A stretch of DNA of 64,000 nucleotides from Juglans regia (Eukaryota > Streptophyta > Magnoliopsida > Fagales > Juglandaceae). Positions 37,701 to 46,715 of the stretch are shown piece by piece. The stretch lies in assembly GCF_001411555.2 (NCBI RefSeq), contig NC_049904.1, positions 33,189,473 through 33,253,472 on the forward strand. The letters run 5' to 3'. The stretch's first letter is position 1, and each line of letters opens with the position of its first letter. Under the pieces are notes generated by a model, which was not told where the DNA came from, did no database searches, and saw only the letters and a program-made list of their open reading frames with translations. A program made the translations under genes and the position numbers.

Positions 37701-40700
37701 ATGAGGTTGAGAACTCAGGGAACTTACAAGATGTGGTGGTGGGTACCCGCTAGAAAATGTACATTTTTTGTTCGTTCCTTCTCTCACAAATCTACAACAG
37801 TATCACTTTCCCTGGAAAAGCATTTGGAGAAATAAGGCACCTCTCAAGGCGGTATTTTTCACTTGGACAGCTTCTTTGAGCAAGATTATTATGGATAACT
37901 TGCGGAAATGTTGGGTGATTGTTGTGGACTAGTGTTGTATGTGTAAGAAGAATGGCATGACTATGGATTATCTATTACTACATTGTGAGGTAGCCAGGGG
38001 GTTATGGGATGATGTCTTCAAAAGATTGAAGCGAGCCTAGGTTACACCTGCTACTGTGGTCGAGCTTCAAACCAACTGGACGAATTTGGGTGGTATTCCA
38101 CAAAATCACAACTATGTGGAATATGGTTCCTATTTGTATTCCATGGTGCCTACGGAAGGAACGAACCGGTTAGACTTTTGAAGATAAGAAGCGCTCATGG
38201 GAGGAGATTAGATTGTTCTTTATTAAAACTTATTCCTATGGGATAAAGGCTAAAGCTGTAGATTTCAATCTTAGATGACTTAGAGTTTCCTGATTTTCTT
38301 GTTTCTATTTCTTCCTCCTAACTAGGTGTTACCTCTTGTATACTCCATGTGTACTAGGGTTATGACTATTCTTATTAATATAATATTTTACTTCTAAAAA
38401 AAAGAGTGGTTTTTTTGTTTGGACAGCAGCATTAGGAAGAATTTTGACCTAGGATAATTTAAGAAAGAGAACCCCTAGGGGTTGGCTTAAGTGGTAAGAG
38501 TCCTGGTCTTAGTGGTATGATCCATCCAGATAAAAGGTTCGAACCCTTGGTTGCAAACAATTTGTAGGGGTCAATGGATACGGGAAATTTTTCCTCGAAT
38601 TATCCGAGATGCACTTGCAGGAAACTTCTTGCCGAGAGCTTGTGCACCCCTGGAATTAGTCTCGGACACCCAGTGCCAATAAGAAAAAGAGGCATTTATT
38701 AGTGATGGATTATTGTTTCATTTGTAGCAACAATAGGGAATCCATTAACCATCTTTTGCTTCATTTAGAGTCTAAAGAATTGAACGTTGCAATTTCCCAT
38801 CTTCCATAGTAAAATGGGTAACGCCTAATAGAGTGGTGAAGCTATTGGACAGTTGGCTCGGTCAATTCATTAATCATTGAATGTTAGACGCTTGGAGGAT
38901 GTGTTCCATTTTGTGATGTGGTGCAATTGGAGAGAATGCAATTTCCATTATTTGAAGACAGAGAGAGAACAAATATGGTTTTAAAAGATCATCTATGCAA
39001 GAATCTTTAAGGGTGGATGACAGTTATAAATAGTTTTTAGTTTTGCTAGTTTTATATGATTTAAGGATATGTTTTTTTTTATAAGTAAGAAATTTATTAA
39101 TAAACATAATTAGGCATAACCCAAATACACAGGAAGTGTACATAGAGAGACACTTAATTACAAGCTAACCCTGAAAAAATTTAAGGATAAGTTATCGCCC
39201 CTCTACTATTGATAGTTTAAGAAACACGAATGACACTATTTGCAATAACCTAAAAAGTTATCACGGATCATACATCTAAATTGAGAATTCTCACAATAAA
39301 ATCGAGTCAATTATGCATTGGACATCGAGGCATCATTTCCAATCAAAATGTATACTAAAAAGATGAATTACTGGACTCATCCCCGTATAAGTGATATCCA
39401 TACAAGAAGGCAACTTAAAGAAGCCATAGAACTATTTCATAGAAAGAATTACTCAATACCCTAAATCAGCACTATTAAACATTGTAACACCCTTGAGTCA
39501 TAACATAAATTACAAGCTCAATGAAATTCAGGCTTTGATTTGGAAGTTCACCACATTTTAGATATACAGAACAGAAAGTACTACTTAAACATTGTAACAC
39601 CCTTGAGTCATAACATAAATTACAAGCTCAATGAAATTCAGGCTTTGATTTGGAAGTTCACCACATTTTAGATATACAGAACAGAAAGTACTACTTAGGT
39701 GCCGTTTGGATAGTGAATTGAGATGAAAGTTGAAAGTTGAATAAAATATTGTCAGAATATTATTTTTTAATATTATTATTGTTTTAGGATTTGAAAAAAT
39801 TGAATTATTTATTATATTTTGTGTGGGAATTTGAGAAAGTTATAATGATGAGATGAGATGAGATGAAATACTTCTTGTAACCAAATGAGACCTTAATTAG
39901 TGATTTATGCCTGCGTTACTAAGTTTTCCATAAGATGTAAATTAAATTGTGTTTTCCATAATTAAACCTGTATTTATTGCTAGTATAATCTCACAACTCG
40001 TCATACAATAGTTTCCAACATAACAAGAAAGGAGAGAACCAGTATACTTCTCTTGATCGCTATCTTGATAATCGTGGACCAATAAATAATGCTTTAAAAT
40101 CTTCGGGTCCATTGCACCATCATTGAGAAGAGAAGGCAATTTGTTGGTGTTAAAAAGGTCAACAAATCTGTTAATAGGCTGTTCATCCTTCGAGGAAACA
40201 ACCAAAAGGCCTGCAAATATATTTGAAGAAAAAAGTTGTATTTGTATCAATATAAGTAACATGGTTTTGAGAAACCCTCGTCCCATTAATTCTTGTCACC
40301 AAAAAAACTTTCATCCCTTTAACAGAAAGGAAAAAAATCATAGTTTTGAGAAACTCTCTTCCTATTAACAGAATGGATGAGCGTAAAAAGTAGATAGGAG
40401 AAACATAATATAAGGTTATAACAAGCTCAGAAACTTACATGCCACGGGATGGTCAAAAGCTTCATGGTCTGAAAAGGACATGGTCCGTACGAGTTCTTTA
40501 TTGAAAAACTCAAACCATGAGGGTTGAATTTCAGATTCAGAGCCTGCACAGGGAGGTTATTACCTATAAATGCAACATAAGTGATGTTTACAACAACTAA
40601 AAATTCAAAAAATTATTGCAGTTCATTCCTATCCTAACTACACGAGTAAAACTCTCAAATTGAAGTATTGAGTAAAGATGATAAGCTGCACTGAATAATT

Positions 40701-42159
40701 TTGAACAAAGAAAAAAATTACTCAAAAGAAATCAGCCAGAATAAATTGCCTATGCAGGAACTTAAAAAGACTATCTCCATTCACACATATCATGTAATTG
40801 GGAGCTGTTTCAAAAATATATTAGAATGAATATTCTCTTGTATACATCCAATGTAGTTGGGCCATAATTGATATTAATAACAATTTTCACTTATCAACAA
40901 ATTTGTCTTTTGATAGGTACATTTTTTTTAGAATGGATATTAGGCATTTTCTTTTGTATATTGCCTTAAGATTCAATAATATCTTATTCTTGCTTATCAA
41001 AAAGAAAAATAATGGATATTACTTACTGGAGAGTAGATTACTAGTTTGAGGGGGTTCAGAATACAAATCATCTTTCTCCCCAGCCCGGGTAATAACCTGT
41101 TTCAATCGCTCTTTCGCCACCTATTTGTACAAAAAAAATTCAGACGGGAACAACAAAATATACTGATAAAGAGAATATTATCATGTTCGTACAATCGAAG
41201 ATGCAAAATGCGGCTAACATTTGGGAAATAACAGTTCACCTGAACTAAAACACGATACTATCCATGTGTTCATTTCATGGTATCACTTGAAAAACTTAAA
41301 CGATATAACTGAAAACTAGCATATATCAGGTCTAAAATCAATAATTGTTTAAGTGGAACTCTAAATTCATCATGTTTCCCCTCCCTATGCTGCCTGTTTC
41401 GTAATGATGCATTTTTCTTTTAATAGAGTGAATACTCATAAATTCATCCAACGCTTTGCAAGATATCAGGTACTGCATTTTCCTTTCTCAACCGTTTGGT
41501 TGCCAAGAAAATGTAGAGCAACTAAATTATTTTTTTTAATAAGTAGAGCAACTAAAATATAATGATGATGTTTTTTCGTTACATATGATGCTGCTTTATA
41601 CATATAAAAATGTTATGCTGCTTTCTGACTATTCCCAATAGCTCTGTTAAGCTCAGTTCAGAGGAGGTTTACGGTTTATTCGGATTTCACTTTTCTTGCA
41701 TTTCCTGTATTTTCTCATAAACCAAATTGCACGCTATGCAATTACCTCCAAATTCGGGTGCCGAATATCTGAAGCATAAAATAATCGTAACTTGAACTTC
41801 TGAATCCGGTACGGTTGATCACTCGCTGTTCGCACAGGTACTGAAACCAATGGAAACGATCCAAACATACAAGCAACCATCAGATTCTACGCAAATTATA
41901 CCCTGAGAAAAATCTAACATACAGGTGTATTTGTCTATGGATAACGGTATATGCATACATATATATAGGGAGAGAAGCAGAGAGCTGCGTAGTGATTACC
42001 GTCAATGTTGTTGAAGACGCAGAAGGGGCTGAGCATCTCAACGAGGGAAAGGCCGTTCTTAAGGCAAGCTTCTTCGACGAGAGGAGTGGAGAGCACCATG
42101 ACAACGGGAGTGATCTCATCCAATAGCAATTTGCCAAGTGGCGTACTCGCCGGATCCAT
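16766..42159 (-). CDS. TRAPPC8: TRAPPC8, TRAPPIII tethering-complex subunit (Trs85 homologue), 28 exons
   Basis: Exons: 42000-42159, 41746-41840, 41027-41120, 40439-40543, 40048-40210, 36874-36994, 36627-36689, 36426-36506, 36210-36304, 35964-36114, 30722-30808, 30264-30383, 30062-30190, 29875-29972, 29658-29781, 29094-29201, 28338-28476, 22208-22318, 22036-22099, 21815-21890, 20671-20847, 20440-20550, 20006-20170, 19737-19895, 19269-19502, 18138-18311, 17461-17573, 16766-17321. They join without phase error into 1290 residues, near the size of plant TRAPPC8. The N-terminus has [20 protein letters not shown]. The middle has the helical-repeat section ([20 protein letters not shown]) and the C-terminal half is Ig-like beta domains ([16 protein letters not shown]). 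It acts at Golgi/endosome membranes in tethering, post-Golgi traffic and autophagy. Intron 27 has a GC donor (CACTGCAG/GCAAGT). Introns 5, 10 and 17 are swollen to 3-6 kb by retrotransposons. No exon is disrupted. Confidence 0.95.
18577..19155. mobile_element. hAT-like non-autonomous element with GGTCCG subterminal arrays
   Basis: Perfect 8-bp TSD GTTGTATG (18569-18576 and 19156-19163). Termini are TAGGGGTG on the left and TAGGGCTG (inverted) on the right. About 150 bp at the left end and 100 bp at the right end are packed with GGTCCG/CGGACC repeats; the middle is almost pure A/T. It is 579 bp long with no ORF, and lies in TRAPPC8 intron 25. Dense subterminal motifs in hAT elements usually bind the transposase. 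Confidence 0.88.
21097..21152 (-). mobile_element. Minute LINE insertion flanked by duplicated GA-run
   Basis: AGAGAGAGAGAGAA followed by T-run is found at 21097-21110 and 21134-21147. Between them lie oligo(T) and ATAAGTAA, the inverted LINE 3' end. It sits in TRAPPC8 intron 20. The low-complexity target makes the duplication less certain than at 10674. Confidence 0.65.
22490..24153 (+). pseudogene. LINE ORF1-like region, frame-disrupted
   Basis: The first open part (22490-23308, 272 codons) begins [20 protein letters not shown] and contains the basic/aromatic [10 protein letters not shown] and [12 protein letters not shown] segments usual in ORF1 of plant L1 elements, which binds the element RNA. 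A second open part (23506-23988) is in another frame, so at least one frameshift and further stops separate the pieces. A last piece ([22 protein letters not shown], near 24001-24090) runs to TAA 24151-24153, abutting the ORF2 ATG. Glycine/proline-rich low complexity fills the centre. Confidence 0.75.
24154..27747 (+). pseudogene. LINE ORF2 (endonuclease-reverse transcriptase-zf-RVT), inactivated
   Basis: Starts ATGAAGCACAAAATATTG (ILIWNVRG, first APE-endonuclease block), then a frameshift and stop around 24190-24240. The endonuclease continues through [16 protein letters not shown] and [10 protein letters not shown]. Stops at 25128-25130 (TAA) and 25161-25163 (TAG) precede RT block [13 protein letters not shown] runs to [15 protein letters not shown] and the catalytic box, which reads FAND (Asn codon 26163-26165) instead of FADD. 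TAG 26715-26717, TGA 26757-26759 and a frameshift in the G-rich tract near 26790 come next. The final frame ends with a Cys-Cys-His-Cys knuckle ([19 protein letters not shown]), stop at 27747. Confidence 0.9.
28485..29000 (-). mobile_element. LINE 3'-end fragments in TRAPPC8 intron 16
   Basis: Two or more stretches resemble inverted LINE 3' UTR. About 28505-28600 reads AAATAGGCATAGCCTAAGTA then CACAGGAAG; about 28725-28830 reads TATAAGTAAAGATACC and GGCATAACATAAGTACAC. The same wording recurs at 39072, 43250 and 54032, all LINE tails. Boundaries are approximate. Confidence 0.55.
31311..31359 (-). mobile_element. Minute LINE insertion with imperfect 15-bp TSD
   Basis: AAGGGAGATTAACAC (31311-31325) and AAGGGAGAACAACAC (31345-31359) match at 13 of 15 positions. 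They flank a 19-bp insert of T-run plus ATAGGTAAGAA, the inverted LINE terminus. In TRAPPC8 intron 10. Confidence 0.6.
31453..31636. mobile_element. TIR element (MITE) related to the one at 62770
   Basis: The long inverted ends share ATACAAAAGTAAA-type sequence and ACAAACTGAC(G/A)TGGC. The interior holds CGTCAGATTGTAA, also found in the element at 62770-62940. No TSD was fixed. Confidence 0.55.
31676..35870 (-). mobile_element. 5'-truncated L1-type LINE in TRAPPC8 intron 10 (sense)
   Basis: The 3' end is at 31676-31690 (inverted poly(A)/CTTATC). Reading leftward-to-5', ORF2 pieces are: zf-RVT/C-terminus 31761-32333, late RT 32525-33480, RT core 33451-33918, RT N-terminus 34032-34247, linker 34177-34467, endonuclease 34503-35123. 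A short remnant of the ORF1 end (about 35339-35540) follows. Full ORF1 is missing. The upstream edge is vague near a T14-G13 tract (35870-35896) and no TSD was found. It is on the same strand as TRAPPC8. Confidence 0.85.
31761..35200 (-). pseudogene. LINE ORF2, inactivated, with internal endonuclease deletion
   Basis: The reading frame is spread over several frames. RT motifs are present: [23 protein letters not shown] and an intact catalytic box [10 protein letters not shown] (around 33350-33375). The start, ATGAAGCATAAAATC near 35189, jumps straight to [13 protein letters not shown], stop, [11 protein letters not shown]. Compared with the LINE at 24154, roughly 40-50 codons of the first endonuclease blocks are deleted. 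The zf-RVT knuckle [19 protein letters not shown] is kept. Confidence 0.8.
37324..37384 (-). mobile_element. Minute LINE insertion with perfect 16-bp TSD
   Basis: CCTCTTTTTTTAACTT occurs at 37324-37339 and 37369-37384. The 29-bp insert is oligo(T), ATAAG and a short extra tail. In TRAPPC8 intron 5, next to a LINE fragment. Confidence 0.7.
37390..38398 (+). mobile_element. Degenerate LINE 3' fragment (zf-RVT region) in TRAPPC8 intron 5
   Basis: Plus-strand remnants include [13 protein letters not shown], a second [38 protein letters not shown] and a C-terminal Trp-rich tail, with many stops. It ends TTCTAAAAAAA at about 38398. This corresponds to the 3' third of ORF2 plus the 3' UTR. It is antisense to TRAPPC8. 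Confidence 0.7.
38399..39058 (+). mobile_element. Second degenerate LINE fragment, interrupted by a SINE
   Basis: [13 protein letters not shown] (38406-38450) and NLRKR are followed by the SINE, then [21 protein letters not shown] (38710-38775), the zf-RVT knuckle of the LINE. The fragment is old and without an ORF. Confidence 0.65.
38471..38680 (+). mobile_element. tRNA-derived SINE
   Basis: A 210-bp element with RNA polymerase III internal promoter: box A-like TGGCTTAAGTGG (38483-38494) and a canonical box B GGTTCGAACCC (38536-38546). It is flanked by TAAGAAAGAG and TAAGAAAAAGAG, an imperfect target-site duplication, and splits a LINE reading frame. Not a functional tRNA: no cloverleaf or CCA stem can be formed. 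Confidence 0.8.
39059..39191 (-). mobile_element. 107-bp truncated LINE tail with 13-bp TSD
   Basis: ATTTAAGGATATG (39059-39071) and ATTTAAGGATAAG (39179-39191) flank T-run, ATAAGTAAGAAA and LINE 3' UTR sequence (AATTAGGCATAACCCAAATA). In TRAPPC8 intron 5, sense to the gene. Confidence 0.8.
39477..39696. repeat. Perfect 110-bp tandem duplication
   Basis: 39477-39586 and 39587-39696 read identically by eye, starting AAACATTGTAACACCC and ending AAGTACTACTT. It is directly followed by a MITE (39698). In TRAPPC8 intron 5. Confidence 0.95.
39698..39892. mobile_element. Tourist-like (PIF/Harbinger) MITE with TTA TSD
   Basis: 195 bp flanked by TTA (39695-39697 and 39893-39895). The left end GGTGCCGTTTGGAT and inverted right end GGTCTCATTTGGTT form the TIR. 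The interior has GAGATGA repeats. The 3-bp TTA duplication is typical of PIF/Harbinger elements. Confidence 0.8.
41513..41556 (-). mobile_element. Minute insertion with perfect 14-bp TSD
   Basis: GTAGAGCAACTAAA at 41513-41526 and 41543-41556 flanks a 16-bp T-rich insert ending AATAA, similar to the inverted LINE terminus. In TRAPPC8 intron 2. Confidence 0.7.
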
Positions 42160-42600
42160 TTTCTTCTTCCCCCGCTGCCCTAAATTGCCGTGAGGGGGGA
42201 GCTAATCTAAAAGGCTTCAATGGCCGGACAGTCACTCGCTGGGTTGGGTTGGAAGGATTCTGGCTGCTCGGATGAGTCAGATCTCAAGCGACAATGGAGG
42301 ACGATTTGGAAGAAAAGAAAAAAGCTCGTTGCAACTTGTAAATGCAAATTCCCCTCTTTCTTGAATCTGGATTCCTTACTGTTCAGAAGTTTGGATTATG
42401 AGATCCATTCTGTTGGGCTGCGGAGGAGTCGGACTATCCATAGGCCTTTCATTGAGCCCATGCGATTGTGGGCTTCTTTCATACCCAATAGAAAGGGTTG
42501 TTCTATTCGGCAGTAAAATACTATAGAGAGGGTTGTTCTAGTCCGATTGACTTTTTCCCCCTGGAGAGAGAGTCCAATCGATAATTCAGAAAGAGGGGAA
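42160..42600 (-). promoter_or_regulatory. Putative TRAPPC8 5' UTR/promoter
   Basis: Relatively GC-rich region immediately upstream of the minus-strand ATG, with site II-like TGGGCT/GGCCCA-type motifs (for example near 42413, 42458 and 42468). A 98-codon plus-strand frame (42220-42516) runs through it, but shows no known domain and I do not call it a gene. Confidence 0.45.
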
Positions 42601-43220
42601 AAAAAAAAGTGTGTAAAATTTTTGGGGAAAAAATGGTTTATGGGACCATCTCAATGCTTGTGAACCTCAAACAAACTGAGAAACAAAAAATAAATTTAAA
42701 AACAAACTTTTGTATTGGAATTTATGAAAATTGATAGGTAGAATTCAAAGTTATTTGAATATAATTTTTTAAATATATTTTTATTTTGAAATTTATAAAA
42801 TTTATATTTTTTTATTTTGATAATGTTTAGATAAAGAGTTTATAAATTATTTGAATAACAAATTTTAAGAGTGTTTTTGTTTTAGAGTATAAAAACTATA
42901 TTGATTTTTGTATTTAAATAATAATTTGACGTGGAGTTGAAATGTATCTCTTTCTTTCTTTCTTTCTTTTTGTATTTTACATGGAGTTGTAAATGAATCA
43001 TTTTCTATTTTTTAATTTAAACATATTTGGTTTGATTTTAAAAAGTCTTAAAATTTGGTGAAACCAAACAAAGCCTATAAATCAAAACTTGAAAGCAAAT
43101 CTTCTATTGTTGTAGGCTTGTATTGTAGCCTCTCATCATGAATTTCATGGAAATCTCCCCTGCACTTTGGGTTGAAAAATTCTCCCGACAATTCCATTAA
43201 CAAGAAAGCCCTTGCGACCT
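42601..43220. other. AT-rich intergenic DNA
   Basis: Low-complexity T/A-rich sequence with a short TTTC repeat (about 42953-42968). Nothing else recognised. Confidence 0.5.
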
Positions 43221-43221
43221 T

Positions 43222-45000
43222 ACTTTTTTTTTTTTTTTTTAATGAGTAATAAAAAGTTTTTATTAAGACATGTAAATAGGCATAACTTAAGTACACAATA
43301 AGTATACAAGCATAAATACCTAAATACAAGTTAGGAACTATGAACTAGAAGAAACTAAAAAAAAATCATGAAAATTATCCCTATAAAATCATGAAAATTA
43401 TCCCTATTCAATACAAGAACATTCGCCCAAAGACATAAAGTTCAAAAGAAAAAATCTCTAAGTTCTCCCCACAAACATGCTCTACCATCGAAATAACGAC
43501 CATTCATTTTCAAACATAGGCACCACATCAAACATAAATGATTCATTTTCCAAATAGCAATAATGTGATGACTAACCATAAACCATTTTCAGTAAGTTAA
43601 GAGATCCACCACTCTCTTAGGCATCACCCAAACAATACTCGACCTACTGGAAATCTTATTCCAAAAAGTTTTAGCCACCTTATAATGCATAAACAAATGA
43701 TCAATGGATTCATAATTTTTCTTACATGAAAATCACAAATCTAAATAGATTATACCATGTTTTCTCAAATTATTTGTTGTTAAGTTTTTCCGAATAAACA
43801 TCAACCATCGGAGACAAAAATCAACCTTATTAAGAACTTTAGATCTCCAAATGCAATTCCAAGGAAATTGGTCAAGACAATGGCAAGTTAACATATTATA
43901 GTAACAACTAACGGTAAAAATAGAATTTCCAGCATGTTTCCATGACAATTTGTCCTCCATTCCTTGCACAAACTTCATATCATACAACCCACTAAAAAAA
44001 TGAAACAATAGGCACTTCTCATTGTTTTCAATCACGAGCATCTCTAATAAATCTCGCATTCTATTGAGAGATATTATTAGAAAAAGTCACGGAATTAGCT
44101 ACAGTAGTTTATTGGTCCATTGCAATCTTAAAGAGATAAGGGAAAACATTCTTAAGAGCCAAGTCCCCACACCAAAGATCATGCTAACATGATCCCATCA
44201 CCTCCACCCGCCTTTAAACGAAACATTGTTGAAAGAAGTCACCAACCATTCCGAATAGATTTCCACAAACCCACGCCATATATAATTCTTACTTCGTTAC
44301 GCCAATTCCCCTAAGGCCTTCTATTTTTAATATCAATAATATTCATTCAAAATGCATCTATCTCTAAGGCTACGTCGTTTGGATGTTGAAGTGATATTTG
44401 ATAATTTGAGTTGATATGTAAATAGTAATATTTTGTGAGTCTCATTGAGATGTGTTTGAATATAGATAAATTAAGATATGTGTTCGAATATCTGAAGTAA
44501 ATTAAAATGGATTTAACATTTTTAATGAGAATTTGAAAAAGTAATAGGTCCTATCATTAATTGGTTTTAGATGAGTTTAAGACGATTTCAGTTGATTTTA
44601 ACAACCAAACACACCTTAAATGATACTTCCAAAGCTATTTCCCAACGAGAGCTTTGTTGAAAAGTCTCAATGGCAAATCTCCAAACATCTACAATCAATC
44701 GAGAAACAAGCTTTATCCCAACTTACTAAATGAAATTTTCTATGTTTCCCAGTATTGCCCCCACAAAAACGTACGAAAGATTCTCTCAATTCTATTAGTC
44801 ATCTCAACGGGCAAATGGAAAAAAAAAAAAAACGTTGAAATATTAGACAACATACTTTTTTATCATTGTAATTCTTTCCCATCTAGACAAACAAAATATT
44901 TTCTATCACACCAACCTCTTATCATTTTTCTCAATCACACAATTTCAAGTCCCCGAAAATTTATACAGGGAGACCACAAAATTAGAAATGAATGATACTG
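43222..45000 (-). mobile_element. Degenerate 5'-truncated LINE between TRAPPC8 and VIR
   Basis: Inverted poly(A) at 43225-43242, LINE 3' UTR words (AAATAGGCATAACTTAAGTA) and then broken coding remnants on the minus strand. These are a zf-RVT region (43733-44059, including FPWNCIWRSKVLNKVDF) and further 5', beyond the MITE at 44368-44616, the RT C-terminal end (44640-45000; FVGG-like before the stop-rich PVGV segment). No ORF is intact. Confidence 0.7.
44368..44616. mobile_element. Tourist-like MITE nested in LINE fragment
   Basis: Flanked by TAA (44365-44367 and 44617-44619). Ends are GGCTACGTCGTTTGG and inverted AGGTGTGTTTGG. It contains TTGAGTTGATATG/GATGAGTTTAAG segments as in the other copies. 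Confidence 0.65.
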
Positions 45001-45077
45001 ACCCGTTTATGGATGCATTCCTCTAAATCGAATCTTATCCTCGTTTCAATCTAACTGGCAAGTTGTGCATGTTATCA

Positions 45078-45350
45078 AAAAGGAAAATGTTATAATGTCT
45101 CATAATTTATACCTCTTACTATACTTCATTGACGTGGCACCACGTGGCTTGTTAAAAACAAATAAAAAATAAAAGCACAAACATAGAAGAGAGTATAAGA
45201 ATCTAGATTTTTAGTCTTTATTTTGTTGTATTTTGAATATATATTTTTTGATTTTATTTTTATTTTTAAATAAGTCAAGTGGCACCACATTGCCACATTA
45301 AGAAGACAAAATAAATAATATAAATTAAGGGGTATAATAGCATTACCCTA
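45078..45350. mobile_element. Possible small TIR element
   Basis: Inverted similarity between AATGTTATAATG...ATTTATACC at the left and ATAAATTAAGGGGTATAATAGCATT at the right. Paired GTGGCACCAC words lie inside (45140 and 45280). The ends are not exact. Confidence 0.4.
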
Positions 45351-46634
45351 TCCAAAATACTCGATCTTTCCTCTAATGTGTTTTTATCAGTCGTTAAAAA
45401 ACAATATTCAATTATTGATTGGTGTAAGAATGGATCAATTGCTTTGTATTATAGTAGAATTATACCTTCATTGCTCGATTGCCTTCGTTCGAAGAGAGAA
45501 CTATGCTTAGTTTTGAGATATATGCAGTGAAAAGTGGCTGAATATGTACAATCCACTGATTATGTTTTGATGGCAACACTTTTTCGTTCGATTGACATTA
45601 TGTAACTAATATATTTAGTTGAATGGGTGAATTCATGTTGTAAATTGGATAAATTTTGATCACTAATAATTATTTTTGTCGAAAAGTGATAAATATACGT
45701 AAATAATTATAATATATTATTTAAATCGAAATGACTTGATATTGTATGTCAAAGTTACTTTACGATTAATGTATCACACAATTTACGTTATTTGGTAAGA
45801 TAATTTTTTATAATTACTTTTTGTAGACCAAACATTTTCTATTTTTTTAATTGAATTAAAACTACTAAAAAGATTGCTCATGTTTCAATATCATTTCAAT
45901 GGAATCTAGTTATATAGGCTAGTGCATCGTAAGATCAATCGTTAAGTTTGGACATGACTTCGCCTTAACAAGTCGGTTAAGAAACTTTTAAACCTACATA
46001 ATATATTTCTAAAATGGATCTATTAAGGTGGCATTTCCTGATTGAGCGGTGCTATTATGCTACCTAGGCGTTATCGCTTTGTGTGCCGTGTAGTATAATT
46101 TGTACTTTATTTTTTATTTTTTGTATTTTATTTCAAATATTTTTTAAATATATTTAAATATTTATAAAAAATAAAAAAATATCAATATATTAATAATTAT
46201 TTATTTAATTATTAATAAATTTTATTAAAAATAAATTAAATATATAAACGATTAAAATAAAGAGATAAAATGAAGAAATATACTTTCTTCCTGCTATGAG
46301 GTTCAGTTCAACATTTATTTAAAAAAAAATTGTGTGATTGACGTGATATCTTTATTTCATTAAAAAATAATAGTTTATAACATTGAAATATATATTTTTT
46401 TGAAACAATAGAAATATAATTTTTTAGACTTCTGTTTGGAGTTTTTATGATCTATGAAGTTGCGATTAAAAAATAAAGTTTGCATTTTATAGGCCGCAAA
46501 AAAGGTCTATAATTAATTCTAAACTTGGTAAAAATTACAAACTCTCTTCCCTCTACGAGAGTCCCACTTTCTCCTTTCTTCCGAGTCGGTGACAAATCAA
46601 CGTGTAAAACATGATTTCCAGAGTGAGAAGCCCA
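45351..46634. other. AT-rich intergenic DNA upstream of VIR
   Basis: Low-complexity sequence (notably 46090-46260, almost only A/T) with no conserved coding potential. The last 150 bases are less AT-rich and probably contain the VIR promoter. Confidence 0.5.
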
Positions 46635-46642
46635 AAACCCTA
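46635..46642 (+). promoter_or_regulatory. Telo-box and adjacent site II-like motif upstream of VIR
   Basis: AAACCCTA (46635-46642) preceded by AAGCCCA (46629-46635). This pair is common just downstream of transcription starts of plant genes for RNA metabolism and translation. It lies 74 bp before the ATG, probably in the 5' UTR. Confidence 0.5.
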
Positions 46643-46715
46643 GGATTCCAATCCAAGTGTCTCGACCCCTATTTTTTCCATTGAAGAATCATATTACAAG
46701 ACCCGCAAAAACCAA

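Noticed and set aside
38471..38580. Possible tRNA gene
   Set aside because: Box A and box B are present but the spacing and flanks do not allow a tRNA cloverleaf. The element has SINE-like TSDs.
42220..42516. 98-codon plus-strand frame upstream of TRAPPC8
   Set aside because: No recognisable domain, and it lies in the probable promoter/5' UTR of the opposite gene. Composition alone explains the open frame.
44654..44995. 113-codon plus-strand frame
   Set aside because: Antisense to a decayed RT C-terminal region of the LINE fragment; no domain of its own.
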